DNA from: Devosia lucknowensis
GTDB taxonomy: Bacteria; Pseudomonadota; Alphaproteobacteria; Rhizobiales; Devosiaceae
Direction of reading: 5' to 3'
DNA: 64,000 bases
NCBI RefSeq assembly: GCF_900177655.1
Contig: NZ_FXWK01000001.1
Location: 558,001 to 622,000, forward strand
Within the stretch, counting starts at the first letter, position 1. Every line of letters starts with the position of its first letter. Shown one piece after another: positions 1 through 9,600 of this stretch. Made by a program: the position numbers and the translations under genes. The notes under the pieces are model-generated. The model ran no database searches and had not been told where the DNA came from. It worked only from the letters and a program-made list of their open reading frames with translations.

Positions 1-2
1 TT

Positions 3-1559
3 GAGGACAAGATCGCGATCGCACGCATGCTCGACGATTTGGGTGTCGACTACATCGAGGGCGGTTATCCCGGAGCCAATCCGGTTGACACCACCTTTTT
101 CGAAAGCCGGCGGACGCGCAAAGCGACGTTCACGGCCTTTGGCATGACCAAGCGGGCAGGGCGCTCAGCTGCCAACGATCCCGGGGTGCAGGGGCTGGTC
201 AATTCTGCCGCCGACGCCACCTGTTTCGTGGCCAAGGCCTGGGACTACCAGGTCGAGCTGGCACTGTCCTCGACCACCGGGGAGCATCTCGAGGGCCTTG
301 CCGATACGGTGCGTACCGCCGCCGCGGCCGGCAAGGAAGTGCTGATCGATCTCGAGCATTTCTTCGATGGCTTCAAGGCCAACCGCGACTATGCGCTGGC
401 CTGCGTGGAGACGGCGCTCGAGGCCGGCGCCCGCTGGATCGTGCTCTGCGACACCAATGGCGGCAGCATGCCCTCGGAGATCCGGCAGATCGTGGGCGAG
501 GTCATGACCGTGGCCCCGGGCGACCGGCTGGGCATCCACCCCCATGACGATACGGGCCAGGCTGTGGCCAATGCACTTGCGGCCATCGAGGCCGGGGTGC
601 GCCAGATCCAGGGCACGCTCAACGGCCTTGGCGAGCGCTGTGGCAATGCCAACCTCGTCACCCTTATCCCCACGCTGGTGCTCAAGCCGTATTACGCCGA
701 TCGCTTCGAAACCGGCGTTTCGGCGGAGCAGCTCGAGCGGCTCACGCACATCTCGCGGGCCTTCGACGATCGCCTCAACCGGGCGCCGGCCCGGCAGGCA
801 CCCTATGTCGGCGCCTCTGCCTTCGCCACCAAGGCGGGTATCCACGCGTCGGCGCTGCTCAAGGACTTTTCGACCTACGAGCACGTGCCGCCTGAAAGCG
901 TCGGCAACGAGCGCGCCATCATGGTCAGCCAGCAGGCCGGCAAGTCCAACCTGCTGACGGCCCTCGCGCGCCATGACATCCGGCTCGAAAAGGATGATCC
1001 GCGCCTCGAACGGCTGCTCGCCACCGTCAAGGAGCGCGAGTCACGGGGCTATTCCTATGATGGCGCCGATGCGTCCTTCGGGGTGCTCGCCCGTCGCGTG
1101 CTCGGCACGCTGCCCGACTATTTCGACGTCGAGCACTACCGCACCATGGTCGAGCGCCGCCACAACGCTTCGGGCGAGGAGATCACCGTCACCGAAGCGG
1201 TGGTGAAGATCCGCGTCGACGGCGAATTGCTGATGTCGGTGGCCGAGGGCAATGGTCCCGTCAACGCGCTCGATTCCGCACTGCGCAAGGATCTGGGCAA
1301 GTATTCGTCCCGCATCGAAGACCTTGAACTGGCCGATTTCAAGGTGCGTATCCTGGACGGCGGCACGGGCGCGGTCACCCGTGTACTGGTCGAAAGCCGG
1401 GACGCCAGCGGCGAGCGCTGGGTTACCATTGGCGTCTCCCCCAATATCATTGATGCCTCGTTTGAAGCTCTGTATGAATCAATCACATACAAGCTGTTGA
1501 AAACTGAAGCGGCTCAGGATTCGACACTGGGGGCAAACAATGGCCGGGCAACCGGCTGA
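3..1559 (+). CDS. cimA: (R)-citramalate synthase, 5' end cut by window edge
   Basis: This is a citramalate synthase of the LeuA/HMG-CoA lyase-like superfamily. It condenses pyruvate and acetyl-CoA to (R)-citramalate, the first step of the threonine-independent route to isoleucine. The frame is open from base 3 (EDKIAIARMLDDLG), so the ATG at 27 is internal and only a short N-terminal piece is missing. The TIM-barrel part carries the metal-binding GIHPHDD motif followed by the GLGERCGNANL stretch. The last ~130 residues look like the LeuA-type allosteric dimer domain (VTIGVSPNIIDASFEALYESI). The visible 518 residues are close to the family length of about 530. The 3' end overlaps the next gene by 20 bases, which suggests co-transcription. 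Recognition is firm. The choice of citramalate synthase over isopropylmalate synthase rests on the EGGYPGANP start region and the C-terminal pattern. Confidence 0.93.
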   Translation, partial: EDKIAIARMLDDLGVDYIEGGYPGANPVDTTFFESRRTRKATFTAFGMTKRAGRSAANDPGVQGLVNSAADATCFVAKAWDYQVELALSSTTGEHLEGLADTVRTAAAAGKEVLIDLEHFFDGFKANRDYALACVETALEAGARWIVLCDTNGGSMPSEIRQIVGEVMTVAPGDRLGIHPHDDTGQAVANALAAIEAGVRQIQGTLNGLGERCGNANLVTLIPTLVLKPYYADRFETGVSAEQLERLTHISRAFDDRLNRAPARQAPYVGASAFATKAGIHASALLKDFSTYEHVPPESVGNERAIMVSQQAGKSNLLTALARHDIRLEKDDPRLERLLATVKERESRGYSYDGADASFGVLARRVLGTLPDYFDVEHYRTMVERRHNASGEEITVTEAVVKIRVDGELLMSVAEGNGPVNALDSALRKDLGKYSSRIEDLELADFKVRILDGGTGAVTRVLVESRDASGERWVTIGVSPNIIDASFEALYESITYKLLKTEAAQDSTLGANNGRATG

Positions 1560-3537
1560 GCGACACCATCGGGAGGGCAAACTGGCCGAAACCGCTCCGA
1601 AACGACCTCTGGCTCTGACAATCGGGGCAGCGGCAGCTACTCTTCTCGTTATTCTCGGCGTCCTCAGCGGACCGTCGATCGTATCCTGCTTCAACAGCAG
1701 CGACGGCATGGGACAATGCCTGCGCGGCAAGATGGCCGATGTCGGCCTCGTGCCGGCCGCGCCGCCGGTGGCGACGGCCGAGGCCGAGCAGCCGGCCGCT
1801 GAGGCGACCGCCGCTGCTGTCGAGGAGGCTGTTCCAGACGAGCCCGCGCTCGATGTCACGCCGCCCGCCGATGCCGTTGCCGATGTTGCCGATGTTGATG
1901 GCGTTGTCGCCGCCACCTTCGGCCTCTTGCGCGCCGAGCCCGATGGATCGGTGGTCATCGCCGGTTCGGGCACACCTGGAAGCAAGGTCGAGGTTTTCGC
2001 CAATGGCGAATTGTTGGGCAGCGTCGAGGTCGAACCGAGCGGCGATTGGGTCTTCGTGCCCGATGCGCCCCTGTCGCCCGGTGGGCTCGAAATCACACTC
2101 GGCGAAGAAGGCAAGGACGGCACCGCTCCGGACAGTTTCATCGTCGTGATCGACGAGGACAAGACCAGTCAGCCGCTCGTCGTGGCCAGCAAGCCCGGCG
2201 AAGCCAGCGAAGTGCTTCAGGGCCTGACGGCGCCGACCCAGGTTGCCACCGCGCCTGTCGCCGACACGCCAGCCGTGCCGTCAGGTACGCCCGCTCCCGC
2301 AGCACCCGCGGCGGAACCTGCTGTTCCGGAAGAACCTTCGACGGATGTGGCCTCCGCACCCGAGACTGCCGCCCCGGCCGCCGAGCGTGGTGCACCAGCA
2401 TCGGCACCCTCCGCACAACCGGCTCCTGCCGCGGCTCCCTCCGCTCCGGCTCCGGCGACACCGGCGCCTGCACCCACGGCGACTGCTGCGGCACCGGCGA
2501 CCCCGGTCCCCGCAGAACAGCCCGCCGAGCCTGCGCCTGCGGACGAGGCAACTGCGGTTCCATCGGCCGTCCCCGCCCAGCCCGCGGCTCCATCCCAGGC
2601 CGCCCCTGCTGTGCCCGCAACACCTGCGACGCCTGCGACATCCGCGCCGGCCGTGGCGGACGCTCCGCCCAGCATCGATGCCATCGAGATCGAAAACGAC
2701 CGCACCTTCTTTGCCGGCGCGGGTCCCGATGGCGGTATCATCCGCCTCTATGTGGACGACACAGTCGTGGCCGATACGACGGTGGAGGGTGGTCGCTGGC
2801 TGATCGAGGCTGGTGACGTACTCGACAAGCCCAGCCAGCGCGTCCGCGCCGACCTGTTGACGCCTGGAGCCGCCGATGTGGTGGCCCGTGCCGAAGTGGA
2901 TTTCGTTGTCGACATGCCCGCCGGCGATGCCCCGATCGCGGTGGCGGAGGCTCCCGAGCCTGCGGCCCCAGCCGCACCGGCGCCCGCTGCTCCGACCGCG
3001 CAGCCGTCGCTGGAAACGCCAGCCACGCCAGCAGCACCGCCTGCCGAGCCGGTGGCCGACACACCGGCTCAATCCGCACCGGCTCCTGCGGCGCCGGCCG
3101 CGACCCCAGCCCCGCCCGCCACGCCTGCCCAGCCAGCTGCTCCGGCAGCGCCTGCGCAGCCTGCACCCTCCACACCGCCACCCTCGACACCGCCGGTAGC
3201 GACGCCGTCCGAGCCTGCGCCCGCTGCCCAGGCACCGGCCGCCATACCAGCTCCTGCGGTCGAACCGACAGCAGTGGCAGAAGCGACGACGGATGCAGAG
3301 CCTGCCGTTCCGACCATGGTGGCCGTATCGCTCGGCGATCCGGAGGCACAACGGTTCGCATCGGGCAAGGCCATCATCCGTCGGGGCGACAACCTCTGGA
3401 CGATCGCGCGTCGCGTCTATGGCGAGGGCCTGCGCTACACCACGATCTACCAGGCCAATACCGGCCAGATCCGCGATCCGGACCGCATCTATCCAGGCCA
3501 GGTCTTCGACCTGCCCGAGGATGCTGCCGCGCAATGA
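1540..3537 (+). CDS. LysM-domain protein with long Ala/Pro-rich linkers
   Basis: This is a 665-residue membrane-anchored protein with a C-terminal peptidoglycan-binding LysM domain. A hydrophobic segment lies near residues 24-45 (LTIGAAAATLLVILGVL). Two Ig-like beta segments follow, near 125-205 and 380-465, each with the AGSGTPGSKVEVFANG or AGAGPDGGIIRLYVDD type of core. They are separated by two Ala/Pro-rich linkers (about 225-375 and 470-600). The LysM domain is at about 610-660 (IIRRGDNLWTIARRVYGEG). The protein probably anchors in the inner membrane and spans the periplasm to the wall. The start at 1540 has GGGGGC six bases upstream and overlaps cimA by 20 bases. LysM proteins with this layout are common in Hyphomicrobiales but have no assigned function that I know of. 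The linker composition produces long spurious ORFs on the other strand. Confidence 0.85.
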   Translation: MAGQPAERHHREGKLAETAPKRPLALTIGAAAATLLVILGVLSGPSIVSCFNSSDGMGQCLRGKMADVGLVPAAPPVATAEAEQPAAEATAAAVEEAVPDEPALDVTPPADAVADVADVDGVVAATFGLLRAEPDGSVVIAGSGTPGSKVEVFANGELLGSVEVEPSGDWVFVPDAPLSPGGLEITLGEEGKDGTAPDSFIVVIDEDKTSQPLVVASKPGEASEVLQGLTAPTQVATAPVADTPAVPSGTPAPAAPAAEPAVPEEPSTDVASAPETAAPAAERGAPASAPSAQPAPAAAPSAPAPATPAPAPTATAAAPATPVPAEQPAEPAPADEATAVPSAVPAQPAAPSQAAPAVPATPATPATSAPAVADAPPSIDAIEIENDRTFFAGAGPDGGIIRLYVDDTVVADTTVEGGRWLIEAGDVLDKPSQRVRADLLTPGAADVVARAEVDFVVDMPAGDAPIAVAEAPEPAAPAAPAPAAPTAQPSLETPATPAAPPAEPVADTPAQSAPAPAAPAATPAPPATPAQPAAPAAPAQPAPSTPPPSTPPVATPSEPAPAAQAPAAIPAPAVEPTAVAEATTDAEPAVPTMVAVSLGDPEAQRFASGKAIIRRGDNLWTIARRVYGEGLRYTTIYQANTGQIRDPDRIYPGQVFDLPEDAAAQ

Positions 3538-3546
3538 CAACAAAGG

Positions 3547-3569
3547 ACGGCGCCTTCGGGCGCCGTTTT
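3547..3569 (+). terminator. Rho-independent terminator after the LysM gene
   Basis: An 8-bp GC-rich stem (ACGGCGCC / GGCGCCGT) with a TTCG tetraloop is followed by TTTT. It starts ten bases after the stop codon. It should end the cimA-LysM transcript and separate it from the arsR-exporter pair. Confidence 0.85.
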
Positions 3570-3683
3570 GCTGCGCCTATTGATTTTCCCCTGCATAAGC
3601 CCCATCTTCCATCGCAATTCACCGATAAACATGGTTGAGCATGCCGGCAGTGCCGGAGCGGTGACGAGCGAAGAGTTTGCCCC

Positions 3684-4004
3684 ATGCATGACGACGACAT
3701 TGCCAACATCATGCGCGCCCTGGGCCACCCGGTAAGGCTTGAAATCCTGCGCATCATGGCGTCCCAGCGCGAAGGGCAGTGCTGCTGCGGTGACGTCACC
3801 GACAGCCTGCCGCTGGCCCAGTCCACCGTCAGCCAGCACATCAAGGTGCTGCACGATGCCGGCCTCATCGAGCGCAAGCCGCATGGCACGCGCAACCGCT
3901 ACTGCATCCGTCAGGATCGCTTCGCCGAACTCGGCACCGCCTTCGGCGGTCTCCTCAAGGGGCTGGCGCCGGTCGCCGCCAACAAGGAAACGGAACTCGC
4001 CTGA
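3684..4004 (+). CDS. ArsR/SmtB-family regulator with a Cys cluster
   Basis: This is a 106-residue winged-helix ArsR-family repressor. The family signature is visible: LGHPVRLEIL at residues ~12-21, then the recognition helix region PLAQSTVSQHIKVLHDAGLI. Just before the recognition helix it carries QCCCGD, at the place where metal-sensing ArsR proteins have ELCVCDL. A thiolate metal or redox sensor is therefore a reasonable inference. Its stop codon overlaps the ATG of the downstream Atm1-type exporter by one base (TGATG), so the two are translationally coupled. The likely job is to repress the exporter until the ligand (metal, persulfide or oxidant) binds. I found no clear palindromic operator in the 146 bases upstream. 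The start codon is uncertain by a few codons because the ribosome site is weak. Confidence 0.85.
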   Translation: MHDDDIANIMRALGHPVRLEILRIMASQREGQCCCGDVTDSLPLAQSTVSQHIKVLHDAGLIERKPHGTRNRYCIRQDRFAELGTAFGGLLKGLAPVAANKETELA

Positions 4005-5899
4005 TGGCAAAAAACAACGCTGGAAAATCCCCGTCCGTTAGCGCGGACGAGGGATCGGTATTCTCCACGGTCCGCAATCTGTGGTCCTATATGTGGCCCG
4101 AGGACCGGCCGGACCTCAGAATGCGCGTGGTGCTGGCCATTGCGGCTCTGCTCGCCAGCAAGGTCGCCACCACGCTCGTGCCGTTTGCCTACAAGGGCAT
4201 TATCGACAGCCTCGACGGTACCAGCCCGGATCAGACCCTGATCCTGGGCCTTGCCGTGCCCATCGTGCTGGTCATTGCCTATGTGCTGGGCAATGTCATC
4301 GACGCCGGTTTCCAGCAGTTGCGCGACGTTCTGTTCGCCAGCGTCGGCCAGCACGCCGTGCGCAAGCTCGCGCTGCAAACCTTCCACCACATGCACCGCC
4401 TGTCGCTGCGCTTCCACCTGCAGCGTCGCACCGGCGGGCTGTCGCGCGTCATCGAGCGCGGCACCAAGGGCATCGAAACGGTGGTCCGTTTCGCCATGCT
4501 CAACATCGCGCCGACGCTCGTGGAGTTCGTGGTCGTCGCCGTGATCTTCGTCTGGCTTTTCGGCGTCAGCTACCTCGGCGTTCTGGTGGTGATGATCTGG
4601 GCCTATCTCTATTTCACCATCAAGGCCTCGAACTGGCGCATTGCCATCCGTCGCGACATGAACAACAGCGACACCGATGCCAATGGCAAGGCGATCGACA
4701 GCCTCCTCAACTTCGAGACGGTGAAGTATTTCGCCAACGAGCCGATGGAAGCCAGGCGCTTCGATGCGGCGATGGCCGGCTACGAGCGCTCCGCCATCCG
4801 CATATGGACCTCGCTGGGTTTCCTCAATTTCGGTCAGGCGCTGATCTTCTACGGCGGTTTCCTGATCATCTCGATCATGTCGATCGTCGGGGTGATGAAC
4901 CGCACGCTGACGCTGGGCGACTTCGTGCTGCTCAACACGTTCCTGATGCAGATTTACCGGCCGCTGAATTTCATCGGTTTCGTCTATCGCGAACTGCGCC
5001 AGGGGCTGACCGACATCGAGGAAATGTTCAAGCTGCTCGACCAGAATCCCGAGATCGAAGACAGCCCGACCGCAAAGCCTCTGGCCGTGACCGGCCCGGT
5101 TGTGCGCTTCGAGGACGTCACCTTCCACTACGATCCGGATCGTCCGATCCTCAAGGGGGTCAGCTTCGAGGTGCCTGCCGGCAAGACCGTTGCCATCGTC
5201 GGGCCAACAGGTGCGGGCAAGTCCACGATTTCGCGCCTGCTGTTCCGCTTCTACGATGTCACCGGCGGCCGCATCACCATCGATGGACAGGACCTGCGCG
5301 ACGTCACCCAGGAAAGCCTGCGCTCGGCCATCGGCATGGTTCCGCAGGATACGGTGCTGTTCAACGATACCATCGGCTACAACATCCAGTACGGACGCCC
5401 CGACGCATCGATGGAAGCGGTGCGCGAGGCTGCCAGCATGGCGCAGGTCGCCGGCTTCATCGACACCCTGCCCAAGGGTTACGAAACGCCGGTGGGCGAG
5501 CGTGGCCTCAAACTGTCGGGTGGCGAGAAGCAGCGCGTCGCCATCGCGCGCACCATCCTCAAGTCGCCATCGATCCTCATTCTCGACGAGGCGACTTCGG
5601 CGCTCGACACCAAGACCGAACGCGACATCCAGCAGGCGCTGGACGAAGTGTCCCGCAACCGCACCACTGTCGTCATCGCTCACCGCCTGTCCACGGTGGT
5701 CAACGCCGATGAAATCCTCGTGCTGCGCGACGGGCTCGTGGCCGAACGCGGCAGCCATATGGAGCTGCTGCGCCAGGACGGGCTCTACGCCCAGATGTGG
5801 AACCGCCAGCGCGAGGCCAACGAGGCGGCGGAGCTCCTGGCCCGGACGCAGGACGACCCCGACGGCTTCGTCAAGCGCGGTGCGCCCGCGGCGGAGTAA
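4004..5899 (+). CDS. Atm1/HMT1-type ABC half-transporter (exporter)
   Basis: This is a 631-residue fused membrane and ATPase half-transporter of the Atm1/HMT1 (ABCB) family, which exports glutathione-linked sulfur or metal compounds. About six transmembrane helices fill residues ~40-340, including a helix around 270-295 (NFGQALIFYGGFLI). The nucleotide-binding domain has Walker A GPTGAGKST at ~400-408, the signature LSGGEKQR at ~503, Walker B ILILDEATSALD at ~523 and the switch His in VIAHRLS. All catalytic elements are intact, so a homodimer should be active. The region around YFANEPMEARRFDAAM is typical of Atm1 proteins. It overlaps the ArsR gene by one base, which points to inducible detoxification rather than the housekeeping Fe-S role of mitochondrial Atm1. 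The substrate is unknown. Confidence 0.92.
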   Translation: MAKNNAGKSPSVSADEGSVFSTVRNLWSYMWPEDRPDLRMRVVLAIAALLASKVATTLVPFAYKGIIDSLDGTSPDQTLILGLAVPIVLVIAYVLGNVIDAGFQQLRDVLFASVGQHAVRKLALQTFHHMHRLSLRFHLQRRTGGLSRVIERGTKGIETVVRFAMLNIAPTLVEFVVVAVIFVWLFGVSYLGVLVVMIWAYLYFTIKASNWRIAIRRDMNNSDTDANGKAIDSLLNFETVKYFANEPMEARRFDAAMAGYERSAIRIWTSLGFLNFGQALIFYGGFLIISIMSIVGVMNRTLTLGDFVLLNTFLMQIYRPLNFIGFVYRELRQGLTDIEEMFKLLDQNPEIEDSPTAKPLAVTGPVVRFEDVTFHYDPDRPILKGVSFEVPAGKTVAIVGPTGAGKSTISRLLFRFYDVTGGRITIDGQDLRDVTQESLRSAIGMVPQDTVLFNDTIGYNIQYGRPDASMEAVREAASMAQVAGFIDTLPKGYETPVGERGLKLSGGEKQRVAIARTILKSPSILILDEATSALDTKTERDIQQALDEVSRNRTTVVIAHRLSTVVNADEILVLRDGLVAERGSHMELLRQDGLYAQMWNRQREANEAAELLARTQDDPDGFVKRGAPAAE

Positions 5900-5911
5900 G
5901 CTGCTCTTCGC

Positions 5912-5932
5912 CTTCTCCCCTTGCGGGAGAAG
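5912..5932. terminator. Hairpin in an intergenic repeat after the exporter
   Basis: CTTCTCCC and GGGAGAAG form an 8-bp stem with a 5-base loop, 12 bases after the exporter stop codon. The next ~90 bases, up to the acetyltransferase, are non-coding and look like the mosaic intergenic repeats common in Hyphomicrobiales (ttgcgggaga...gtgcccgaagggt...gggatgagggg). The hairpin has no T-run, so it may act more as an RNA-stabilising element than as a terminator. Confidence 0.5.
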
Positions 5933-6023
5933 AGCCTGCCCTGGGGCTTGACCCGGGGGTGCCCGAAGGGTCACCGAATTCGCGAATGCGAATTTCGGTT
6001 GGGATGAGGGGTAACCTTCCCTC

Positions 6024-6500
6024 ATGAACGAGATTCGCCTTCGACCCGCTACCCCAGCCGACAAACCCACCATCGCCAGTCTCGTCCAGCTCTACCTCTA
6101 CGACATGACCGAGTTCATGCCGTTTCCGGTGGGGCCGGATGGCCTGTTCGAATACTGCTATCTCGACCGCTTCTGGCGTTCGCCCTACCTCATCATGAGC
6201 GGTGACGAGATTGCCGGCTTCGCGCTGGTCGTGGACGAATGCCCGCTGACCAGCCGCGCGCCCTGCTGGTTCACGGCCGAGTTCTTTGTGCTGAAGGCCT
6301 ATCGGAAGAGGGGAGTGGGCTTGGCCGCGCTCGAATTAGCGCTCAAGGCCCACCCCGGCGACTGGCACATCGCCGTCCCCCACGCCAACCTCGCCGCGCA
6401 AGGCTTCTGGGGCAGGGCGCTGGCCAGCCGTACCAGCTCACTCCGCGACATCCATTTCGATGGGGATGATTGGGCGCTCTATGCGTTTGGCAGTGACTAG
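6024..6500 (+). CDS. GNAT-family N-acetyltransferase
   Basis: This is a 158-residue GCN5-related acetyltransferase. The beginning, IRLRPATPADKPTIASLVQLY, is the usual first strand and helix. The acetyl-CoA binding motif A is seen as AEFFVLKAYRKRGVGLAAL near residues 87-105, with the R-K-R-G-V-G pyrophosphate loop. The protein covers one complete domain with no extension. The substrate cannot be told from sequence. It stands alone between a repeat and a converging efflux operon, so context gives no help. The ATG is preceded by a weak ggggtaacc sequence, and no better start is available. Confidence 0.85.
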   Translation: MNEIRLRPATPADKPTIASLVQLYLYDMTEFMPFPVGPDGLFEYCYLDRFWRSPYLIMSGDEIAGFALVVDECPLTSRAPCWFTAEFFVLKAYRKRGVGLAALELALKAHPGDWHIAVPHANLAAQGFWGRALASRTSSLRDIHFDGDDWALYAFGSD

Positions 6501-6544
6501 GCGTCCTGACCGCGAGCGCCGATCTCACGTTCCCTTCGTTACCA

Positions 6545-6606
6545 CCGGGCTTGTCCAGGTGGTCCACGCGATACATCCACAAGGTGGATTGCCGGGACAA
6601 GCCCGG
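6545..6606. repeat. REP-like nested inverted repeat
   Basis: The perfect 12-base inverted arms CCGGGCTTGTCC (6545-6556) and GGACAAGCCCGG (6595-6606) enclose a second perfect hairpin, ATCCAC-AAG-GTGGAT (6575-6589). The unit is non-coding and lies between two converging genes. It resembles the extragenic palindromes scattered through rhizobial and Devosia genomes. I see no second full copy in this window. Confidence 0.7.
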
Positions 6607-6639
6607 CAATGACGAGGTGAGGAGCATTGAAACAAGAGA

Positions 6640-6659
6640 GGCCCGCGTTTACGCGGGCC
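6640..6659 (-). terminator. Terminator of the RND efflux operon
   Basis: GGCCCGCG and CGCGGGCC form a perfect 8-bp stem with a TTTA loop, 28 bases past the stop codon of the RND pump gene. Read on the minus strand it is followed by a pyrimidine-rich, T-containing tail (CTCTCTTGTTTC). It should end the PadR-MFP-RND transcript. Confidence 0.75.
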
Positions 6660-6687
6660 CCTGTCAACTCACTCGGTTGCAGAGTTT

Positions 6688-9600
6688 CTACTCCGCCGCA
6701 TCCCTGCGGCTAACGACCGTGACGCCGTTGGCTTCCTTCTCCTGCAAGCCGACGTCCTTCGAGACGATGTAGCGCTTGGAGCTGTCGGCATCGTCGGGAA
6801 CTTCCACGGCCATGCCGTCGAAGCCGGCCGGCGCTGCCACCGGCTTGCGACCGAAGAGCCCGCCAATCCAGCCGCCCAGCGCCGCGAAGAGCCCGCCGAC
6901 CCACTTGATCTGGTTCCACATCACGCTCGGCGCGGTGATCATGACCGGCACCATGATGAGTGTGAGGGCGGTGGAGAAGAACAGGCCCGAGACCAGCGCT
7001 GCCGAGAGGTGGATGAACCACGATCCGGCAAGGCCGCCGATGACGATTTCACGGCGGATGAAGTCAAACTCCACATTCGCCCACATCGGGATAACGCCCA
7101 GCGCCGTGAGGAACGCGGTCAGCAACACCGGACGCACGCGCTGGCTCACGGTCAGCAGCATGGCCTTCACGGCTTCCACGTTCTGGTGACGATGGTAGTC
7201 GTTATAGGTGTCGATCAGGACGATGCCGTTCTTCACCACGATACCCGCCAGCGCCACAATGCCGAGGCCGGTCATGATCGCCGAGAAGGTCATCCCGGTG
7301 ATCAGCATGCCCAAAAGCACGCCGGCCACCGACATCACCACGGTCGTGAGCGTCACCATCACCTGGTAGAAGCTGTTGTACTCGAGCAGCAGCACGAAGA
7401 AGATGATGGCCATGGCCATGATCAGCGCCTGGCCGATGAACGCATTGGCGTCGCCCATCTGCTCTTCGGCACCGCCGAATGCCACCGAAACGGTGTCGGG
7501 GAAGTTCTGCTCGCCGATCCAGGTCTGCAGTTCCGCTACCTTGTCGGCGGCATAGACGCCTTCGGGCAGGTTGGTGAGACCGGCCGCCACAGCCATGGTG
7601 TAGACCTGGTTGCGGCGCTGGATGTTGGCCACTTTCGGCACGGCAGTGCGCTCGATGAAGTTGGAGACCGGAACCAGGCCTTGGCTGGTGGCGATGCGCA
7701 TGCTGTCGAGCGCGTCGAAGCTGCGCTCTTCCTTGGGCAGGCGAACGCGGATGTCGAGTTCGTCGCCGGTCTGCGCATCGCGGTAGGTGCCCAGCTTCAC
7801 GCCCGAGGTGACGAGCTGGACATAAGGCGCCAGCTCGCGCACGCCGATGCCATATTTGCCCGCTTCGGCGCGATCGATGGTGATCTGCCAGTCGATACCG
7901 GGCGAGGGGCGACCGTCTTCGATGTCGACGGCTTCAGGCCAGGTCGCGATATGGTTGCGGATCGCGGTCACCACAGGCACGAGATCGTCGTAATTGGTGC
8001 TGTCGACGCGCAGGTTGATGTCCTTGCCCGCCGGCGGACCGTTTTCGGCCGCCAGCACCTGGATATCGAGACCGGCGAAGCCGGCGACACGCTCGCGGAT
8101 TTCGGCAAAGATCTGCGACGCCGGAACGCGGTGGTTCCAGTTGGTGAGCTGCAGCTGGAAGTTGCCGATCGTGTCCGGTGGCGTGGTCGAGAACGATCCG
8201 GTCGAACCGAACTGCATGATCACGTCCTGGACGCCCTGGACCTGGATCAGCTCGTTCTCGATCTCCCTGAGCATGTCACGGATTTCTTCGGGCGAGTAAT
8301 TGCCCCGTCCCACGACGGCGACGGTGGCGAATTCCGGTTCGGACGCCGGGAAGGCCTCCGAGCCCGTCGGGTTCATTGCATAGGCCACGAAGATGGTGAC
8401 GATGGCGCCGAAACCGACGGCCAGCGTCGGCAGCGGCCAGTGCAGCAACTTGTCCATCAGCCGCACATAAAGCCCGGTCAGTCCGCCGACCTTCTTCACG
8501 TCGAACTTGTCGGGATACATGACGATGTCAGCCTTGGCCTTCTCCTTCTCGTCCACATGCGTGGACGCGATGATGGAGCCGATGACCGGCATGAAGATCA
8601 GGGCCGAGATGAACGAGGCGACCATGACGATGATCACGATCATCGGCAGATAGCTCATGAACTTGCCGATGATGCCCGGCCAGAACAGCAATGGGATGAA
8701 GGCGCCGAGTGTTGTCGCAGTGGCGCCGACCACGGGCACGAACATCTTGCGCATGGCCATGATGAAGGCTTCCTTTTTCGGAATGCCCTCCATCAGCTTT
8801 CGCTCGGCATACTCGACCACCACGACAGGGTCGTCCACGAGCACGCCCACCGCGATCACGAGGCCGAACATCACCATCATGTTGATGGTCATGCCCAGGC
8901 CCTGCGCGACGAGGAAGGCCATCATGAACGAGAGCGGGATCGACATGCCGATCATGATCGCGGGACGAACGCCGAGCGTCGCCACGCAGGTGATCAGCAC
9001 CAGTGCCACGGCGGTCAGCACCGCAGCTTCCAGCGAGCGGAACAGCGCGGTCGTGGTTTCGGCCTGATCGAGGAAGAACGAATAGGTGACGCCCGAAGGC
9101 CAGTCCTTCGCCGTCTCCTCGGTCACCTGCCGAACTTTGTCCGACACATCGATGATGTTGGTGCCGAGCTTCTTGGCGACGCCGAGGATCAGGGCAGGGG
9201 AGCCATTGACCTGGGTATATTCGGTCGCATCGGCAAGCGTGCGGGTGATGGTCGCGACATCGCCGAAGGTGACGACCGTATTGCCGTCGGTCTTGAGCGG
9301 CAGGCTGTAGACGTCTTCCGCGGTGGTGATGAGGCCGGGCACCTCGATGTTGAACGAGCCCTGTCCGGTATTGAGCGTGCCGCCCGGCACGACCATGTTG
9401 TTGCGCGCAAGCGCGTCGAACAGCTGGTTGGCGGTGAGGCCGTAGGCTTCGAGGCGCAGAAGATCGACCCGAACCTCGAGCTGTTCATCGCGCGAGCCGG
9501 AGAGCGTGGCCTCGCGGACTTCGGGAATGCCCTCGATGGCGTCCTGCAGCAACTCGGCGCGGCGCACGAGTTCCTTCTCCGGGGCAGAGCCGTAGACGGC

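Noticed and set aside
3911..6073. 720-residue frame antisense to the ABC exporter
   Set aside because: It shows no recognisable domain, runs through the intergenic repeat and mirrors a certain gene.
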